DNA from: Tubiluchus corallicola
Lineage: Eukaryota; Priapulida; Priapulimorpha; Priapulimorphida; Tubiluchidae
Reading direction: 5' to 3'
Length of the DNA: 42,711 nt
Assembly (NCBI GenBank): GCA_030141605.1
Contig: JAQGDQ010001397.1
Coordinates: 1-42,711 of the forward strand
The translations under genes were made by a program, and so were the position numbers. Position 1 is the stretch's first letter, and each line of letters opens with the position of its first letter. Below the pieces are notes generated by a model. That model was not told the DNA's origin. It made no database searches and saw only the letters and a program-made list of their open reading frames with translations. Below, piece by piece: positions 21,157 to 33,339 of the stretch.

Positions 21157-21336
21157 TATGTGTTTATTTATTTATTTATATTTTTCAACTTTAAGAAATG
21201 TAAGCCCTGAAAACCAGAAACACTATCAATGTTACGAACATGTAATGAATTTATGTTGCTGCTATCAAAAACATCATTTGGAAATATACACTACAAAATT
21301 ATTGATTTTAATTACCCCGGCTTCTGCTTGCATTAC

Positions 21337-21452
21337 AGGAGGGTCAAGACACAACTGTTCACTTGTTTCTTCCACAGGACAATCAATCGGAGTGACCACA
21401 GTTGAAGAACCGTACAATATGATAAGATCTCTTCTCCAACTGATTAAATTTC
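21337..21452 (-). CDS. Pentraxin-type lectin domain, exon C (copy 2)
   Basis: Identical in reading to 103-218: phase 1 entry, GNLISWRRDLI and TPIDCPVEE. The last exon of this domain before the palindrome; any further exons of the gene must lie inside or beyond P. Confidence 0.72.
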
Positions 21453-21628
21453 CTTTGTAGCCACTGTGACAAGTATGGGCCAATTCAGCTGAATATAAAA
21501 TAATAAAAAGTGCACTAAATGCTCTATGAATAAGATAAGGTAAGAGAGTGTGAGGTGACGTAATGTCATTTGAGATGAGGTGAGGTAATGAGACGTGACA
21601 AATTAGCAGGACTGGGTGAAACAGGACA

Positions 21629-22372
21629 AGGTAAAACATGATAGGACAGTGCAAAACAGGGCAGGACAGAGCATAATAGGACAGGGTAGAACAGGGCAGG
21701 ACAGAGCATGATAGGACAGGGTAGAACAGGGCAGGACAGAGCATGATAAGACTAGGTAGAACAGAGCAGAACTGAGCATGATATGACAAGGTAGAACAGG
21801 GCAGGATAGGATATGATAGAACAGGGTAGAACAGGGCAGGACAGAGCATGATAGGGCAGGGTAGAACAGGGCTGGACTGAGCATGATAGGACAGGATAGA
21901 ACAGGGCAGAACAGAGCATGACAGAGACCTGAACAGGACATAATAGTACAGGGTAGAATGGGGCAGAACTGAGGATGATAGGTCAGGGTAAAGCAGGGCA
22001 GAACAGAGCATGTTAGAACAGCGTAGAACAGGGCAGGACAGAGCATGATAGGGGAGGGTAGAACAGACCTGAACAGGACGTAATAATACAGGGTAGAACA
22101 CTGCAGAACTGAGCATGATAGGACAGGGTAGAACAGGGCTGGACAGGACATGATAGGACAGGGTAGCACTGATCATGATTGGACAGGGTAGAACAGGGCA
22201 GAACAGAGCATGATAGTATGGGGCAGAACAGGGCAGAACAAAGCATTGTGGAACAGGACAGAACAGGGTTTGACAGGACATGATAGGACAGGTTAGAACA
22301 GGGCAGGACAGGGCATGATAGAACAAGAGAGTAAAGAGTAGAACAGGGCAGAGTAAAGTGGGATAGGACAAC
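21629..22372 (+). repeat. 35 bp minisatellite, copy 2
   Basis: Same unit as 395-1428 with fewer and partly rearranged units; its flanks match copy 1. Confidence 0.93.
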
Positions 22373-23739
22373 AACAGTTTAAAAAATAAACAACTTATTA
22401 ATTTAGAAGGAAAATGCCCTTATTTTACCACAACAGAAGACAATATCACATACCAATAACAAAATACAAGAATTAGAAAAATGTACAATTCCTTTTTGTA
22501 AGTCACATTCACATAGCCAAAGGCTCATCCATTTAGTGAAAGAAATACTTTTGAACTTTGCGCTACATGTTTTGAACTTACGGTGCTTAACCGAATTTCA
22601 AGACTTGAATGCACCTCCACGTGATGTCTCGTTAAGCCAAGATGTTAACTGATGTTTTGTAAAATAATAAGAAATTGCAATTTCACCAAAGCAGATTAGA
22701 AGATTCTTGAACTGTACTTGGTGAATACAATCTAAAACAGCCAACTGGGCAGTCAAGAAAACTGCAAAGAAATTTATAATAACAAAGTGGACCTGTAGCA
22801 AGAAAGCTACGCCTATAACCAACTGACGGGGCGTGCAAAGTGGGACTATTTAAGCTTTAAAGTCCCACTAAAGTAAAGTAAAGTAAAGTCCCACTAACGT
22901 AAAGTACTGACGACCACTTTAGCATTTCGGAAAAGGCAATATTTCGGTTTTAGGACATCGCTGCTGGATAACAAACACAAATCCAGTCACCATAGCACTA
23001 CTAAAATATATTTTAACGGTAATTAATTAAATATATTAAATTACCAAAAAATAAGTTATTGAAATAAGTTATCAACTGCTTGTTTGTCTTAATGCAACTC
23101 ATCAAAAAAAGTTAAGGGATTTTCACACAAAATTCTTTCAAAAAGTTTAGCTGTTAAACAATGCCTATTAATAAGGATAAAATTAAATCAGCTTAACTAT
23201 TCCTTCATTTTCATTCGTTCATTGAATCCACAACAACCGTTACAGCATAGAACATCAAAAAACTTTAATGATTTGGTAATACTATCTACCCAAAGTGTTA
23301 AGCTGGCCTACAGGATGCTCAAAAAGTAATTACTTGTTGCGGGCACCCGAAATCAAAGCGGATTGCGAAAAAGAAGAAAGAGCAAAGAAGCAGAAAAGAA
23401 TTGTTGAAGGAGAATACAGAGATGCGATGGTAACAGCATGAAGTGATGCGCAGTATAGAAATTAACATAGCCAGCCACAATAATCTCGGCAGGGGCAGCC
23501 AAATTAGTCAAATTGATTAAGAGATGATTTCATTTTTCAAATTTCTTTTGAGGTTATTTATAGATATCAAGTTTTTATGCATTCATTGATCTATTCATCT
23601 ATCCAACTATTCATTTTAGAATGCACTTAGAAAATCTTTCTCAATAATAGGCCTGCTTGCATCAAAATTCGAAACGCATGTACAACTTTTTATACCACAA
23701 ACTCGTTTTTTTGTTTTTTAAGTAACTTATCAATCTTAC
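22373..23739 (-). other. Intron between exons B and C, copy 2
   Basis: Matches 1429-2794 with scattered substitutions; no gene seen. Confidence 0.6.
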
Positions 23740-23886
23740 CAACGTCAGTTGCAGTTAAAACATGCATGGTCATTATAACGTCAGTGATTTCCCCCATAAA
23801 ACTTTGAGCTGAGTCAAAGTTACCACGCACACTGTCCTGCTCTTGTCCAATCATCAAATCACCTCCTTTAGATACAGTGTCTGTTT
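23740..23886 (-). CDS. Pentraxin-type lectin domain, exon B (copy 2)
   Basis: Same as 2795-2941. In this copy it is part of a complete D-A-B-C series. It supplies the calcium-ligand residues E-Q-D...D...Q. B ends in G (phase 1), which completes VG with exon C to read TDVGNLISW. Confidence 0.87.
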
Positions 23887-24060
23887 CTAGAGCTGGAAAA
23901 ATACAGCAAGCCGCATTATTATACATTTTCTTCATGAGACTTCATTTACCTGCTATTGGCCATTTTTATAACTTCAGCGACATATTTATAATACCCATTA
24001 ATGTACAACTATCAAATTTCTTGACAAAAAAGGTTATAACAGGGATAATATCATACTTAC

Positions 24061-24182
24061 CATCGAAATTACCATTACCATGTAACACTCCATCAAGATA
24101 CACTACGTATTCACCATGGCTGTATGTTACACACAGATGGTGGAACGTTCCATCCATTAGAGGTGTTGCCAAAAAAATAGAT
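24061..24182 (-). CDS. Pentraxin-type lectin domain, exon A (copy 2)
   Basis: Same as 3116-3237. It joins exon D in phase 2 (VND-R-SIFLATP) and exon B in phase 1 (NFD-E-TDTV). Both joins keep the frame and give residues sensible for the fold, so these splice sites are well supported. Confidence 0.87.
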
Positions 24183-24266
24183 CTGAAATTTGAGGTGTGC
24201 AAACAGCAACAAAATAGTTTTAATCATAAGTAATTCTTATGAGAAACAAAAGTGATGGAGTAACAA

Positions 24267-24987
24267 ATGTTTTAGCAGTGACAGAGGTTTAAATGCACTC
24301 TAGTTTAAACTAAAGCCGTAACAGGCATCTTATAGTAAATCACGCAAAAACAAGATAGTCGATATAAAAAGGGGGACAATCTTAACAAAAATTACATTTT
24401 AGCTTTAATCTACCTTTTAAATAAAGTTTTTATTGTCTGATGATATTAGTTATTTTGGAATTAGTTTGTTCAACTGCCTGTAGGTGACGCATCGATATGC
24501 ATTATATCATTAAGTGCAAAAAATTTTAATTTATTATATTTTTTAATCATGAGTTGGAGTTTTGCTTCATGTGGTGACTCTTCAAGATAATAAAAGTTGA
24601 TGTGCATTATAGCAAAACTGATATAGCAATAACAATACTAAAATATCAAAATTCCTGAAAACTGTTACGGCCCACTAAACACAGAAACTGAATTGTGGTA
24701 ATTCTAAATTTATCAACACAGGTTTTTGCTTTGTTGTTATTATTGTTTGGATAAAGAACACCATAGTAAACGCAAAAGCGGACAAAACTATTCTTATAGG
24801 ACATTTTGGACAATTCTTTCAGGGCAAAACGGAATTTGGCTATATCATCCACACTGTTCACTTTATTGCATGTCTAAATTGACTTGAATTTGTTTAGATG
24901 CGTCACGAACCATAAGCAAAGAACACACACATTAAATTCATTAAATTTTACATTATGAGGTGTTTTTGTGAAGGTAGATCGTGTCAC
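24267..24987 (-). other. Intron between exons D and A
   Basis: AT-rich. A minus open frame at 24646-24861 (with FVRFCVYYGVLYP and an NNNNN run) has no recognised family. This is the native sequence upstream of X that copy 1 lacks. Confidence 0.5.
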
Positions 24988-25112
24988 CTGTCATTTACTA
25001 TAATCTTCAGCTCCTCATTAGTTGTCATATACAAAAGAATGGCATTGGCAGTGCCCTCATTAGCGTATGACACCAATGCTCCCTTAGAAAACCCAGCATA
25101 GGTGAGAACCCA
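24988..25112 (-). CDS. Pentraxin-type lectin domain, exon D (single copy)
   Basis: The exon is 125 nt between TTTCAG| and |GTGACAC, phase 0 to phase 2. It reads WVLTYAGFSKGALVSYANEG, then ILLYMTTNEELKIIVND. It matches the pentraxin stretch that follows FTLC: W, a strand, G-x-L-x-SYA, then a strand and the EL-x-I-x-V strand. The N exons end in phase 0 after Cys-Met, which is what D needs upstream. No clear N exon is seen within the next 3 kb. Confidence 0.78.
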
Positions 25113-28094
25113 CTGAAATTGAAAATTATAATCAGATTAATTAAGAAAGAATACACTAAATTGTCTTGTGTACATAGCTAAAAAATACATAATGTAAGCA
25201 TGCTCAATTATTAAAATGGTATCAAAATCTTGATATGGTGGGCCATTATAAATGTGATATTTGTAAGAAAGTTTTGTCTTCAGAATTTAATGGTGATTAA
25301 ATCTGTTTTTGCTGTTTCACGCATTCAACTGCCGGGTCAGAATAAAGTAGATCCCTTTCGGAGTCTGAAACAAGCAAACAGAATGGTTTGTAACTAATTA
25401 CTAATAAAGCAACATGGAAAAGCTATTTTAGTGATGTGACTCAAACAAAAGCAATGAGAGGTGCACAAAGCCACACAGATCACAAACTGACAGGTTGTAA
25501 AGTTACATTTAAGACCACACCACGTGTATTAGAAGGGGTTTCAAGCATACGAAGTGCTTATTATCTGAAAAAGCATGAAGTGCAGGGATAATCACAGAAC
25601 GATACGCACAATTAATAATGATAACTAACAGAATGATAACTAATCATGTCTGTTAATGTTTTATTTACTACATGTGAACAAATTACATTACCACAGCAAC
25701 ATACAGAATTCATCTACTACAATACATTATCTTCTGTTGAAACAAAGTGAGATGTTATTTCAAACAAAGATGTACATATTATCATTAACTGTCTCTTTCC
25801 CTCTAGCACAAATGTGTGCTTGCATGGCAAAAAAACGTCCACAAGTCGGCATTAAGCTTTTTTAGTTATTCACATATCCTGAATCTCCATTTCCTGAGGA
25901 TCATTTTGATACCAAGGTCATCATTCTATGTTATTTCTAAGCTGAGATAATTCACATTGAAGTTGAGGTGCAGGCTATGCACTGAAAAACATAATCTTGA
26001 GAACCTCAATGTTAAAGTTAACCATTGTTTTTGTCGCGTTTCTGCAAAACATTTAGCAACCGTACGAAAGTGTGGTTGCTATGGACTTTCCAACAACAAA
26101 TTGAAATTACGTTTAAATCCAGTAGATGGCTCTTCCTGACGAAGATTTGGTCTTGTCAACAGAAAAAAACCCGAAGCAAAATGGCTGCGTCTACGAGCTA
26201 CAAGCGGAGTTAGAAAATACAAGTTTTTTTACAATTGCAGTACTAATTTCTATACAGAAAAGTGGGTAAGGAGTTATAAAATTAGAATTTTAGTATTTTT
26301 TGGACATTTTCGTGATAATTTCATGCTAGAATATAAAAGTCCAAAATGTTTAGACTTTGCTTTCATAAAAAAACAAGAAATTGACATTAGACTAAATTTT
26401 TGATGCATTCAACTTTGAAGCATCATAACGTAGTTTTAACTATACCGACTTACGGACGGTTTTGGTTTGCAAAGACACAAACGTAAAACTTGTATTCACA
26501 AAATTAGCAACAAAGTGTAAGCTGATATATAAATGCGATGATACTGTACAATGAATAATATACGTTAGATGTGGAAGTGGTGCTTGTTGTGTTTAATTGT
26601 TTTGACGGTAGAATTCTACCTGCACAATGTCTGCAAGGGACGTAATGAACGTATGATGAACGTATATTGTAAAGATCATTATGATGTTGCCATAATGATA
26701 ACAAGCGCATATTTTAATCTTGGGTTGTTTTTGCTCTGGGAAACAACATAATCATGTAAAAAAACTGTTAGTTTCATACACATTTAATACTGAGCGATAA
26801 AGACAACAACAACAACAACGATAACAACATTGTAGTTTGTGGAGTATTACTTTTAAAGTTGGCTATCTACGTGAGAATTTAGCCCTTAAACGAATTCAAT
26901 ATTAAACTGAACAACATCATTGCTGAACAATAATTATGGTCTAAAGTACGCAACCGAAAATGAGTATGTTTTGCGCTTGTCTTGACAGCGTACATGAACA
27001 TTATCTAAACTTTTCTACAAAAACGGTTTTTGAGCAACCGCTTTTTACTAATTGACAAAAAAGGAACGATTATGGTAATTCCAGTTCTGCTGCCCAGTTT
27101 AGTTTCAAAGGCTTGACTGGAAAATAAGCAAAACTTTCAATCCACATGTCCAGCGGCTTAAAGTCGCAAGAACGAGCATACTGGCCTTTTTATAATGCAC
27201 TCCTGTAAGCGAACGCGTTGAATTGATTTAGCTAGGACGGGCAAACAGAGACAGCAAAGTTTGTATGCTGTTTTGTATAGTGGTAGTACTTATTGATGTG
27301 ACAGTAGCTGTTTATTGGCGTGAGGTGATGACAAAGCTATAAGATCTGGATTGATGACAATTAACACATTTATTTCACAATAATATATTACATAAGAGTA
27401 CACATGTCATAGCTATGCCAAGCCCCCTTTGATCTATGCCTCCTCTTCCTGAGATCCCTGGCCCTGATCTGATCTTCACTCACTCTCTCTGACTTGCTGG
27501 CTTCTTCGAGGTGCCAGTCTGACAGCGCATGCGCGGGGGAAATGGGCATTCTACTGGGGCGCACGTGCAGGGGAAATGGGCATTCTACTGGAACCAGCTT
27601 GGCGGCCTAGAAGAGCTACTTCTGTATTAGGAATCTTAGTGGAGAAGGCATCACGTGACTGCCGCACCTTAATCTCGTGCTCAGCAGTCTGGCTTCATTT
27701 CTAGATATATGACATATTCACTTATCAAACCATTAATCATATAACATCCTTTAATTACCGAACTACTAATCATACATTTTTAACATTTTACCGATTCTCT
27801 TTACTGAGACTACTCTCTAGATTGCTAAAATTTTCTTTCACACGCGAAATTAATGCAAGATCCTTTAAAGGAGTATTTGAGAAAAGACAAAGACAGATTG
27901 GTGTAGTAGCAATTTAAATTAAACTTAAAATTAGATATAGCCTTCCTAAAGAAGTTCGTGATTTATTTCAACAAATACGAGACTAAATTAGCGAATGGAA
28001 CTAAGAAATAAAGAAGAAGGATGCAGATCACATTTCTATGAGTTTTAGTGTGCGAAAGAACGTTAAACAAACAGATGGATATTGGATGGGACTT
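25113..28094 (+). other. Region between lectin gene and GPCR exons
   Basis: No gene identified. A very weak N-exon-like remnant on the minus strand at 25325-25372 has a CAG| acceptor and the word DPAVEC. The stretch 27360-27670 is distinctly less AT-rich. It carries a 31 bp near-duplication (27527-27557 and 27561-27591, sharing GGGGAAATGGGCATTCTACT) and looks like part of an LTR or other transposon, but no termini were found. Possible class B TM1 exons were looked for and not found. Confidence 0.45.
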
Positions 28095-28531
<437 letters not shown>

Positions 28532-28535
28532 TCAG

Positions 28536-28662
28536 GTCTCTTCAATGTCCAAGGGTATCAATCCACAAGCACCTGGTCATTGCGTTTCTTCTACGGTTCA
28601 TCTTAATGATTATTGTCATAGAGCCTTACATATCAAAGCGGACGAAATCATACCAAGATGTG
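28536..28662 (+). CDS. Class B1 (secretin-family) GPCR exon: ICL1-TM2
   Basis: The exon is 127 nt between ACTTTCAG| and |GTAACG, entering in phase 2 and leaving in phase 0. It reads (R)SLQCPRVSIHKHLVIAFLLR, then FILMIIVIEPYISKRTKSYQ and DV. The class B first intracellular loop and TM2 start have the form SLRC-x-R-x2-IH-x-x-L-x2-S-x-LR, which this matches closely. A TM1 exon is expected upstream but was not found. It pairs naturally with the exon at 30515. It may be a member of the PDF/calcitonin-like group, but two exons cannot settle that. Confidence 0.8.
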
Positions 28663-28739
28663 GTAACGGATTATACTGTGTTGTATATAGAAAAGAAGTC
28701 TTTAGAAAACACAACTACATTAAAACTTCCAAATCACAT

Positions 28740-29250
28740 AGTGCATAATTTACTGTATCAATTTCTTTTCTACTGGTCTGCTTAATCATTACCTATTTGA
28801 CTTTTGTTAAATACATAAATAGTGCATAATTTACTGTATCAATTTCTTTTCTACTGGTCTGCTTAATCAATACCTATTTGACTTTTGTAAGTACATAATT
28901 AGTGCATAATTTACTGTATCAATTTCTTTTCTACTGGTCTGCTTAATCAATACCTATTTGGCTTTTGTAAGTACATAATTAGTGCATAATTTACTGTATC
29001 AATTTCTTTTCTGCAGATCTGCTTAATCATTACCTATTTGGCTTTTGTTAAATACATAATTAGTGCATAATTTACTGTATCAATTTCTTTTCTACTGATC
29101 TGCTTAATCATTACCTAATTGGCTTCTGTTAAATGCATAATTAGTGCATAATTTACTGTATAAATTTCTTTTCTACAGGTCTGCTTAATCATTACCTATT
29201 TGGCTTCTGCTAAATACTTAATTAGTGCATAATGTTCTATACTGTAAGCT
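28740..29250 (+). repeat. 80 bp tandem array
   Basis: Six units of 80-81 bp starting at 28740, 28821, 28901, 28981, 29062 and 29143, and a partial seventh. Each unit has AGTGCATAATTTACTGTATC, a TTTCTTTTCTACTGGTCTG segment and ATTACCTATTTG. The same unit occurs singly at 9290, 10896 and (minus) about 15171, always before the TATATAAAC tail where the tail is present. Confidence 0.92.
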
Positions 29251-29288
29251 CTGCCTATATAAACTGGTTGTATGTTTATCAAAATTTA

Positions 29289-29328
29289 CCACTGATGATG
29301 ACAGCATTAACTCTGTCCAAACGTTTGG
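29289..29328 (+). ncRNA. Hammerhead-ribozyme-like motif, copy 2
   Basis: CCA, CTGATGA, extra T, a perfect GACAG...CTGTC stem II, C (where G12 is needed), AA, AC-GT, T, TGG. Stem II is better here than in the 15015 copy, but the essential G12 is changed, so this copy is probably dead. It follows the 80 bp array and CTATATAAACTGG (29253-29265) and precedes AATAAAGTTGTG (29359-29370). Confidence 0.35.
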
Positions 29329-29379
29329 CGTGATTTTCGATTAGTTGAATTGGAAGTAATAATAAAGTTGTGTTGTTTT

Positions 29380-29959
29380 GGCTGTGCTAGAAGTTGTCTT
29401 TAGATAATATTCAATAAATGACGCTAGTGGTTTGTTAGACATTTTTGAGTGATTGATAGGAAATTCTGGCGTGATCGAAGTTAGTAAATAAAAATTGTCC
29501 AAGCGTTATGGAAAATTTCTAGCATCACGAAAACTATAGTAATCATAGCCAGTAATATTGATTCCTGTTGTTGAAGTTACAGCTTACACAGCACAAACAA
29601 TTAATAACTGAGTTTTGATTTGTTAGCTGTTTTTGCCAAGTTTTCTACACTCCAGAAAATATCATTTAAAGCACAAGAAAACCCTCCACTTACATCAAGC
29701 TAAAAATCCGTCTTTAAATTTTATACCACTTTCTTACTGCCTTTTTGCATGCAGGACTTGCGTTGGTAGTAATGCTGTATGAAACTTGTAAAAATAAACT
29801 CCTGCGATGACCGCAGCCATTTTAATGGTAGGTCCTCTGAGACAAGTATAGATAACATTGAGTAAACTTTGAAAAATGAACAGAGCATGGGTAGCGCACA
29901 TGTTACTAAGTAAAAGTTTAAATTACTGTATCTCATCACTAAGATTAAAAATACGTTTT
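29380..29959 (+). other. Intergenic or intronic stretch
   Basis: No exon or repeat family recognised; it lies between the two GPCR exons. Confidence 0.5.
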
Positions 29960-30341
29960 TTAGTTAGTGAGTGGCGCGCCCAGGAGGATGAGTCAGCGAC
30001 ATTTTACCAATTGGCACGAACATTTTAAATTATTATTATTTCTAGTTACGTAAATCTTTCCAGCAGGTAAGCGAAATGCTAAGTAATATAGGTTTACACG
30101 GAAAGTTTTTTGGTTCATAATTTAACATTTCTTTTTCTTCCCCTGATTTATGTTGTGCGTAAGTGACGTCATGTAATGGCGCGGCCGGAACAATATTGCG
30201 GGAGATTTAAAATGAAAACAAACAAAAAAATCCTTTCAAAACGAGTACGATATATGCATAAAATTGCTGTAAACGAATATAATTTTATAAGGCGATTTTT
30301 CTGAAACCTACTTCAGGCACCCCTTTTCCTGCCCTTTAAGT
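29960..30341 (+). repeat. 380 bp dispersed repeat, copy 1
   Basis: Runs from TTAGTTAGTGAGTGG to CACCCCTTTTCCTGCCCTTT. An inverted, diverged copy is at 38830-39217. Shared words include GTCAGCGACATTTT, TTCCCCTGATTTA, GTGACGTCA and GGCGATTTTTC. No TIR or coding frame is seen; probably a short non-autonomous element. Confidence 0.75.
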
Positions 30342-30514
30342 GAAATAGTGACCAGTTATAAAAACCCTATATGCTAAGTGACATGTCCTCTCTTTTAAAC
30401 TTGCTTGGTAGACTGGTCACCATTTCTAGTTCAACTATTTTATCGCTTCAGTCCTGGTATTGAGTTTGAGAACTAATTATCTACATACTAAAAAAAACTT
30501 GTTTATTTTACCAA

Positions 30515-30668
30515 TGGCTGTGTAAAGCAATCAAAATCGTCGGCGTCTATGCCATGATGGCGTCCATCTTCTGGACCTTTGTCGAGAGTCTCTTATTGCA
30601 TAATCACATTGCTGTCGCTGTTTTCCAGACAGAGGCGCCCTTTCTTCTCTTTTACTTCATTGGTTGGG
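30515..30668 (+). CDS. Class B1 GPCR exon: TM3-ICL2-TM4
   Basis: Reads WLCKAIKIVGVYAMMASIFW, then TFVESLLLHNHIAVAVFQTE and APFLLFYFIGWG, ending |GTAAGTAA in phase 1. The diagnostic class B features are the TM3 cysteine (LCK), the F/W-x3-VEG-x-xLH motif (here FVESLLLHN), the (V)AVF stretch of ICL2 and the GWG of TM4. The GWG/donor position is a typical class B intron site. No good AG acceptor precedes WLCK (the frame is open back to 30470), so the start is uncertain and the exon could be damaged. TM5-TM7 exons were not found. Confidence 0.8.
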
Positions 30669-32736
30669 GTAAGTAAAGCAGCGCGACGGTGATTGTAGTC
30701 ACAGAAACACTGTCAACAGAGGTTAATACCACTGAATGCTTAATTGTAACGTAATCAGTATATAAATGTCCCACATATCCCATAAAGTGGATTAACCTGA
30801 CTGTTCAGAGCGCAGGTGAGTAAAACAGAAAGGTGACTAGCAGGTAACAAACTGAAAAACAGGCCAAAAGCTTTACATTCCTGCCACAGATGTCGCCTCG
30901 TGCACGTATTTGTAAGCAAGATTAACAAAAAAAAACTAAGTCTGCTACAGTGATAATGTAGAAGCGTTTTTTGATTTTCAAACATTTGAAGCGCCATCTC
31001 AGACCATGACAGCAAAGAAATAAAGATAAAATGCAATGCATGTATAGAGTACAAAAGCTAAAAAGAGTTAAATTATCAACAGCCTCAATCCTATACGTCT
31101 TATTTCTGAAGATCGGTAACGGGCTGGGGGTGGTGCTAGCCATGGGTAGATAGCCCGTTTAGCGGTCATCGGGTGTCATAGGCGTATTTAGAATTTGCGC
31201 GATGATTTGGGCTGCATTTTAGGACATGTCCACCAAGAGGAGTACCGACGAGTTAATTAGATGTTCTATTTTTGGCAATTTTTGTTTGGAAAACTGCTGA
31301 CGCAAAGCCATTGTTGTGACGTCATCCATTATACTCTGCCTATAACTTTATAACTTTAATTCAGTAAAAGCTGCTACTGGCTTTGCGTTATAAACGAGGA
31401 CTATGTAGGATGTTCGCTTATTATTGATTATAAGTGTACTTATTCGCAAATTTTTTTGCAGGGCCTTTGCTAGTTTAGAATATTAACGTAACAAAATTCC
31501 ACGGGTTTTTCGCCCACACTAAAACCGTCTTTACCAAAAAAAGGTAAAACTGGTGTTTGCAGACTGTGCGAAAACAACGAATTATATTCATTGTAGCGAA
31601 ATGGGTACCAACGCTTTTTATAGATAAAATAACTCATTTATTATATATACAGCATATATATGCGATTACATATTTTGAGTACATTGCTAAATTACTTATA
31701 GTATATTGGGTGGTCTTCCAGGAAGGTGAAGGCAGCGCAGAAAGCGCTCTCTGTTTATTTATATTTTTTATTCACACCCAATAGTAAAATACAGTCTATG
31801 GTAAAAACCATATATGTAAAACACGTTGGCAAAAACATACAAATACAATACTTACAAGAGTGTGGTAAAGACACAAAGAGATTAACTGATTACATGTGTC
31901 TACAGCGTACAAGGAATTTATGCACGTTAACTTTATATAACTTTTAAATAACTTAATATTTTACGAGGGTGCACCATGAACAAATACAGGCAATGAATTT
32001 CCATGTGATAACTTCATAATTTCCATTTTACAACACTTTTTGTATAATGAAAAGTGCTCCGCTACATAATTCCTCCGCCCACATGAACACATCAAGTTTT
32101 GATAAAAATAAGGCTTAATATATTATCATAGTTTGTAACTTATTGCATGAACTAACTACTGTGGATAATACCATTGGATATTAACAAAACAGGTAATTAG
32201 ACATTCAGAATGTCAATCATACTTCTTAGCGTTGACAATAATATTTGAACTGCGTTATCAAAATCCGCCGCAATATGGCGCTAGAGTGCAAGTTAGATGG
32301 TTTTCTTACTACGTATAGCGGTTTGCTGCTCGTAATGTGCTGGCTGATAATGCGTTGACCGTTTAACGTAGACTATGTAAGGCAAGAGATGAATTTAGGC
32401 AACATTCTAGGTTAAGTTTACGATGCTAATGAAACACGTAAATTAACTTGACAACCTCATACAATAACATCATAAACCTCACGACAATCTCATAATCGCG
32501 TGTTCTAGCACTTAACAGCACGCTGTCCATTGTTCATTACAAAAACCGGACGATTCTTTAACAGAGGGCAGCACCGTCCAATAAGAGTGAATTCAATTGG
32601 GATGTTAGTAAGGCTTCTATAATATACATTGCGTATGCACCTGGCGATGTAGAAATAAACGAATATGCAAACCTATGACCTGCAACAACGCAAAATGTAA
32701 ATCCAACTAAGCCTAACATGTAATGGCGGCCTTAAA
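30669..32736 (+). other. Stretch after GPCR TM4 exon
   Basis: About 2 kb without a recognisable exon or transposon. Frames at 30755-31143 (minus) and 31557-31947 (plus) lack domain features. Confidence 0.45.
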
Positions 32737-33096
32737 GCAAAACCGAATCCAATGTTAAACTGTAGGTCAACGCAACCTGTTCTTTAAAATATTAAAAGGA
32801 AACATACTATTTTTCAAAGAATGAGTTACGTCACACAATTTCGCGTTCCGCTACTAGTTCTTTGCTGTTACATGCATTTCGACATTTGCTAGTTAGACGG
32901 GCACTAGGACCTGCATTTCGGAAAGCGTTGCGCGCAAAAAAAACAGGTGCTGTACCACTCTGTTCAGATGTGTCAGTTTGTGACGAACTGGACACGTACG
33001 ACAGCTCATGCATGCGTAACTGCAGCTTAATTTTTATCATAACATTTGCTGTGCTTTAGTACAACACACTGAACCTCTTACAGTAGCACTTTACTT
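32737..33096 (+). repeat. 360 bp dispersed repeat, third copy
   Basis: Diverged relative of 15788-16150: GCAAAACCG, AAACTGTAGG, CAGCTCATGCATG and CTTACAGTAGCACT occur in the same order. Shows that this family is not confined to the palindrome. Confidence 0.7.
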
Positions 33097-33339
33097 CAAT
33101 TTTCTCCCATTCAGTAATTTATTTATCAATGTCCAGTTAAACTTCATTAAATTTTGCATATTCTTATGCAACAAATTTCTCTGACTCACTAAACATTTTT
33201 GTTAAATTCACACCTCCGAACATACTTTAATTTTAAACTAATTATTATTATAAACTATAAAATAATTATAATATGAGTATTAATCAATTATTATAATAAT
33301 CTTATTTGCAATAACAACGAGACTAATTTTTTTGGAAGT
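33097..33339 (+). other. AT-rich stretch
   Basis: TTATTATTATAA-type sequence, nothing coding. Confidence 0.5.

Larger units (their letters stand above)
21235..24266 (+). repeat. Block X, copy 2
   Basis: Direct copy of 1-3321. It starts exactly where the palindrome ends and, unlike copy 1, continues at 24267 into ordinary intron and exon D. Its downstream (leftward) side is cut by P right after exon C. Confidence 0.93.

Noticed and set aside
26569-26751. Hydrophobic ORF WKWCLLCLIVLTVEFYLHNV as a possible GPCR TM1 exon
   Set aside because: No class B TM1 pattern, no donor in the phase required by the 28536 exon.
32831-33059. Short ORFs on both strands around 32.83-33.06 kb
   Set aside because: They lie within the 360 bp dispersed repeat and are not conserved in its other copies.
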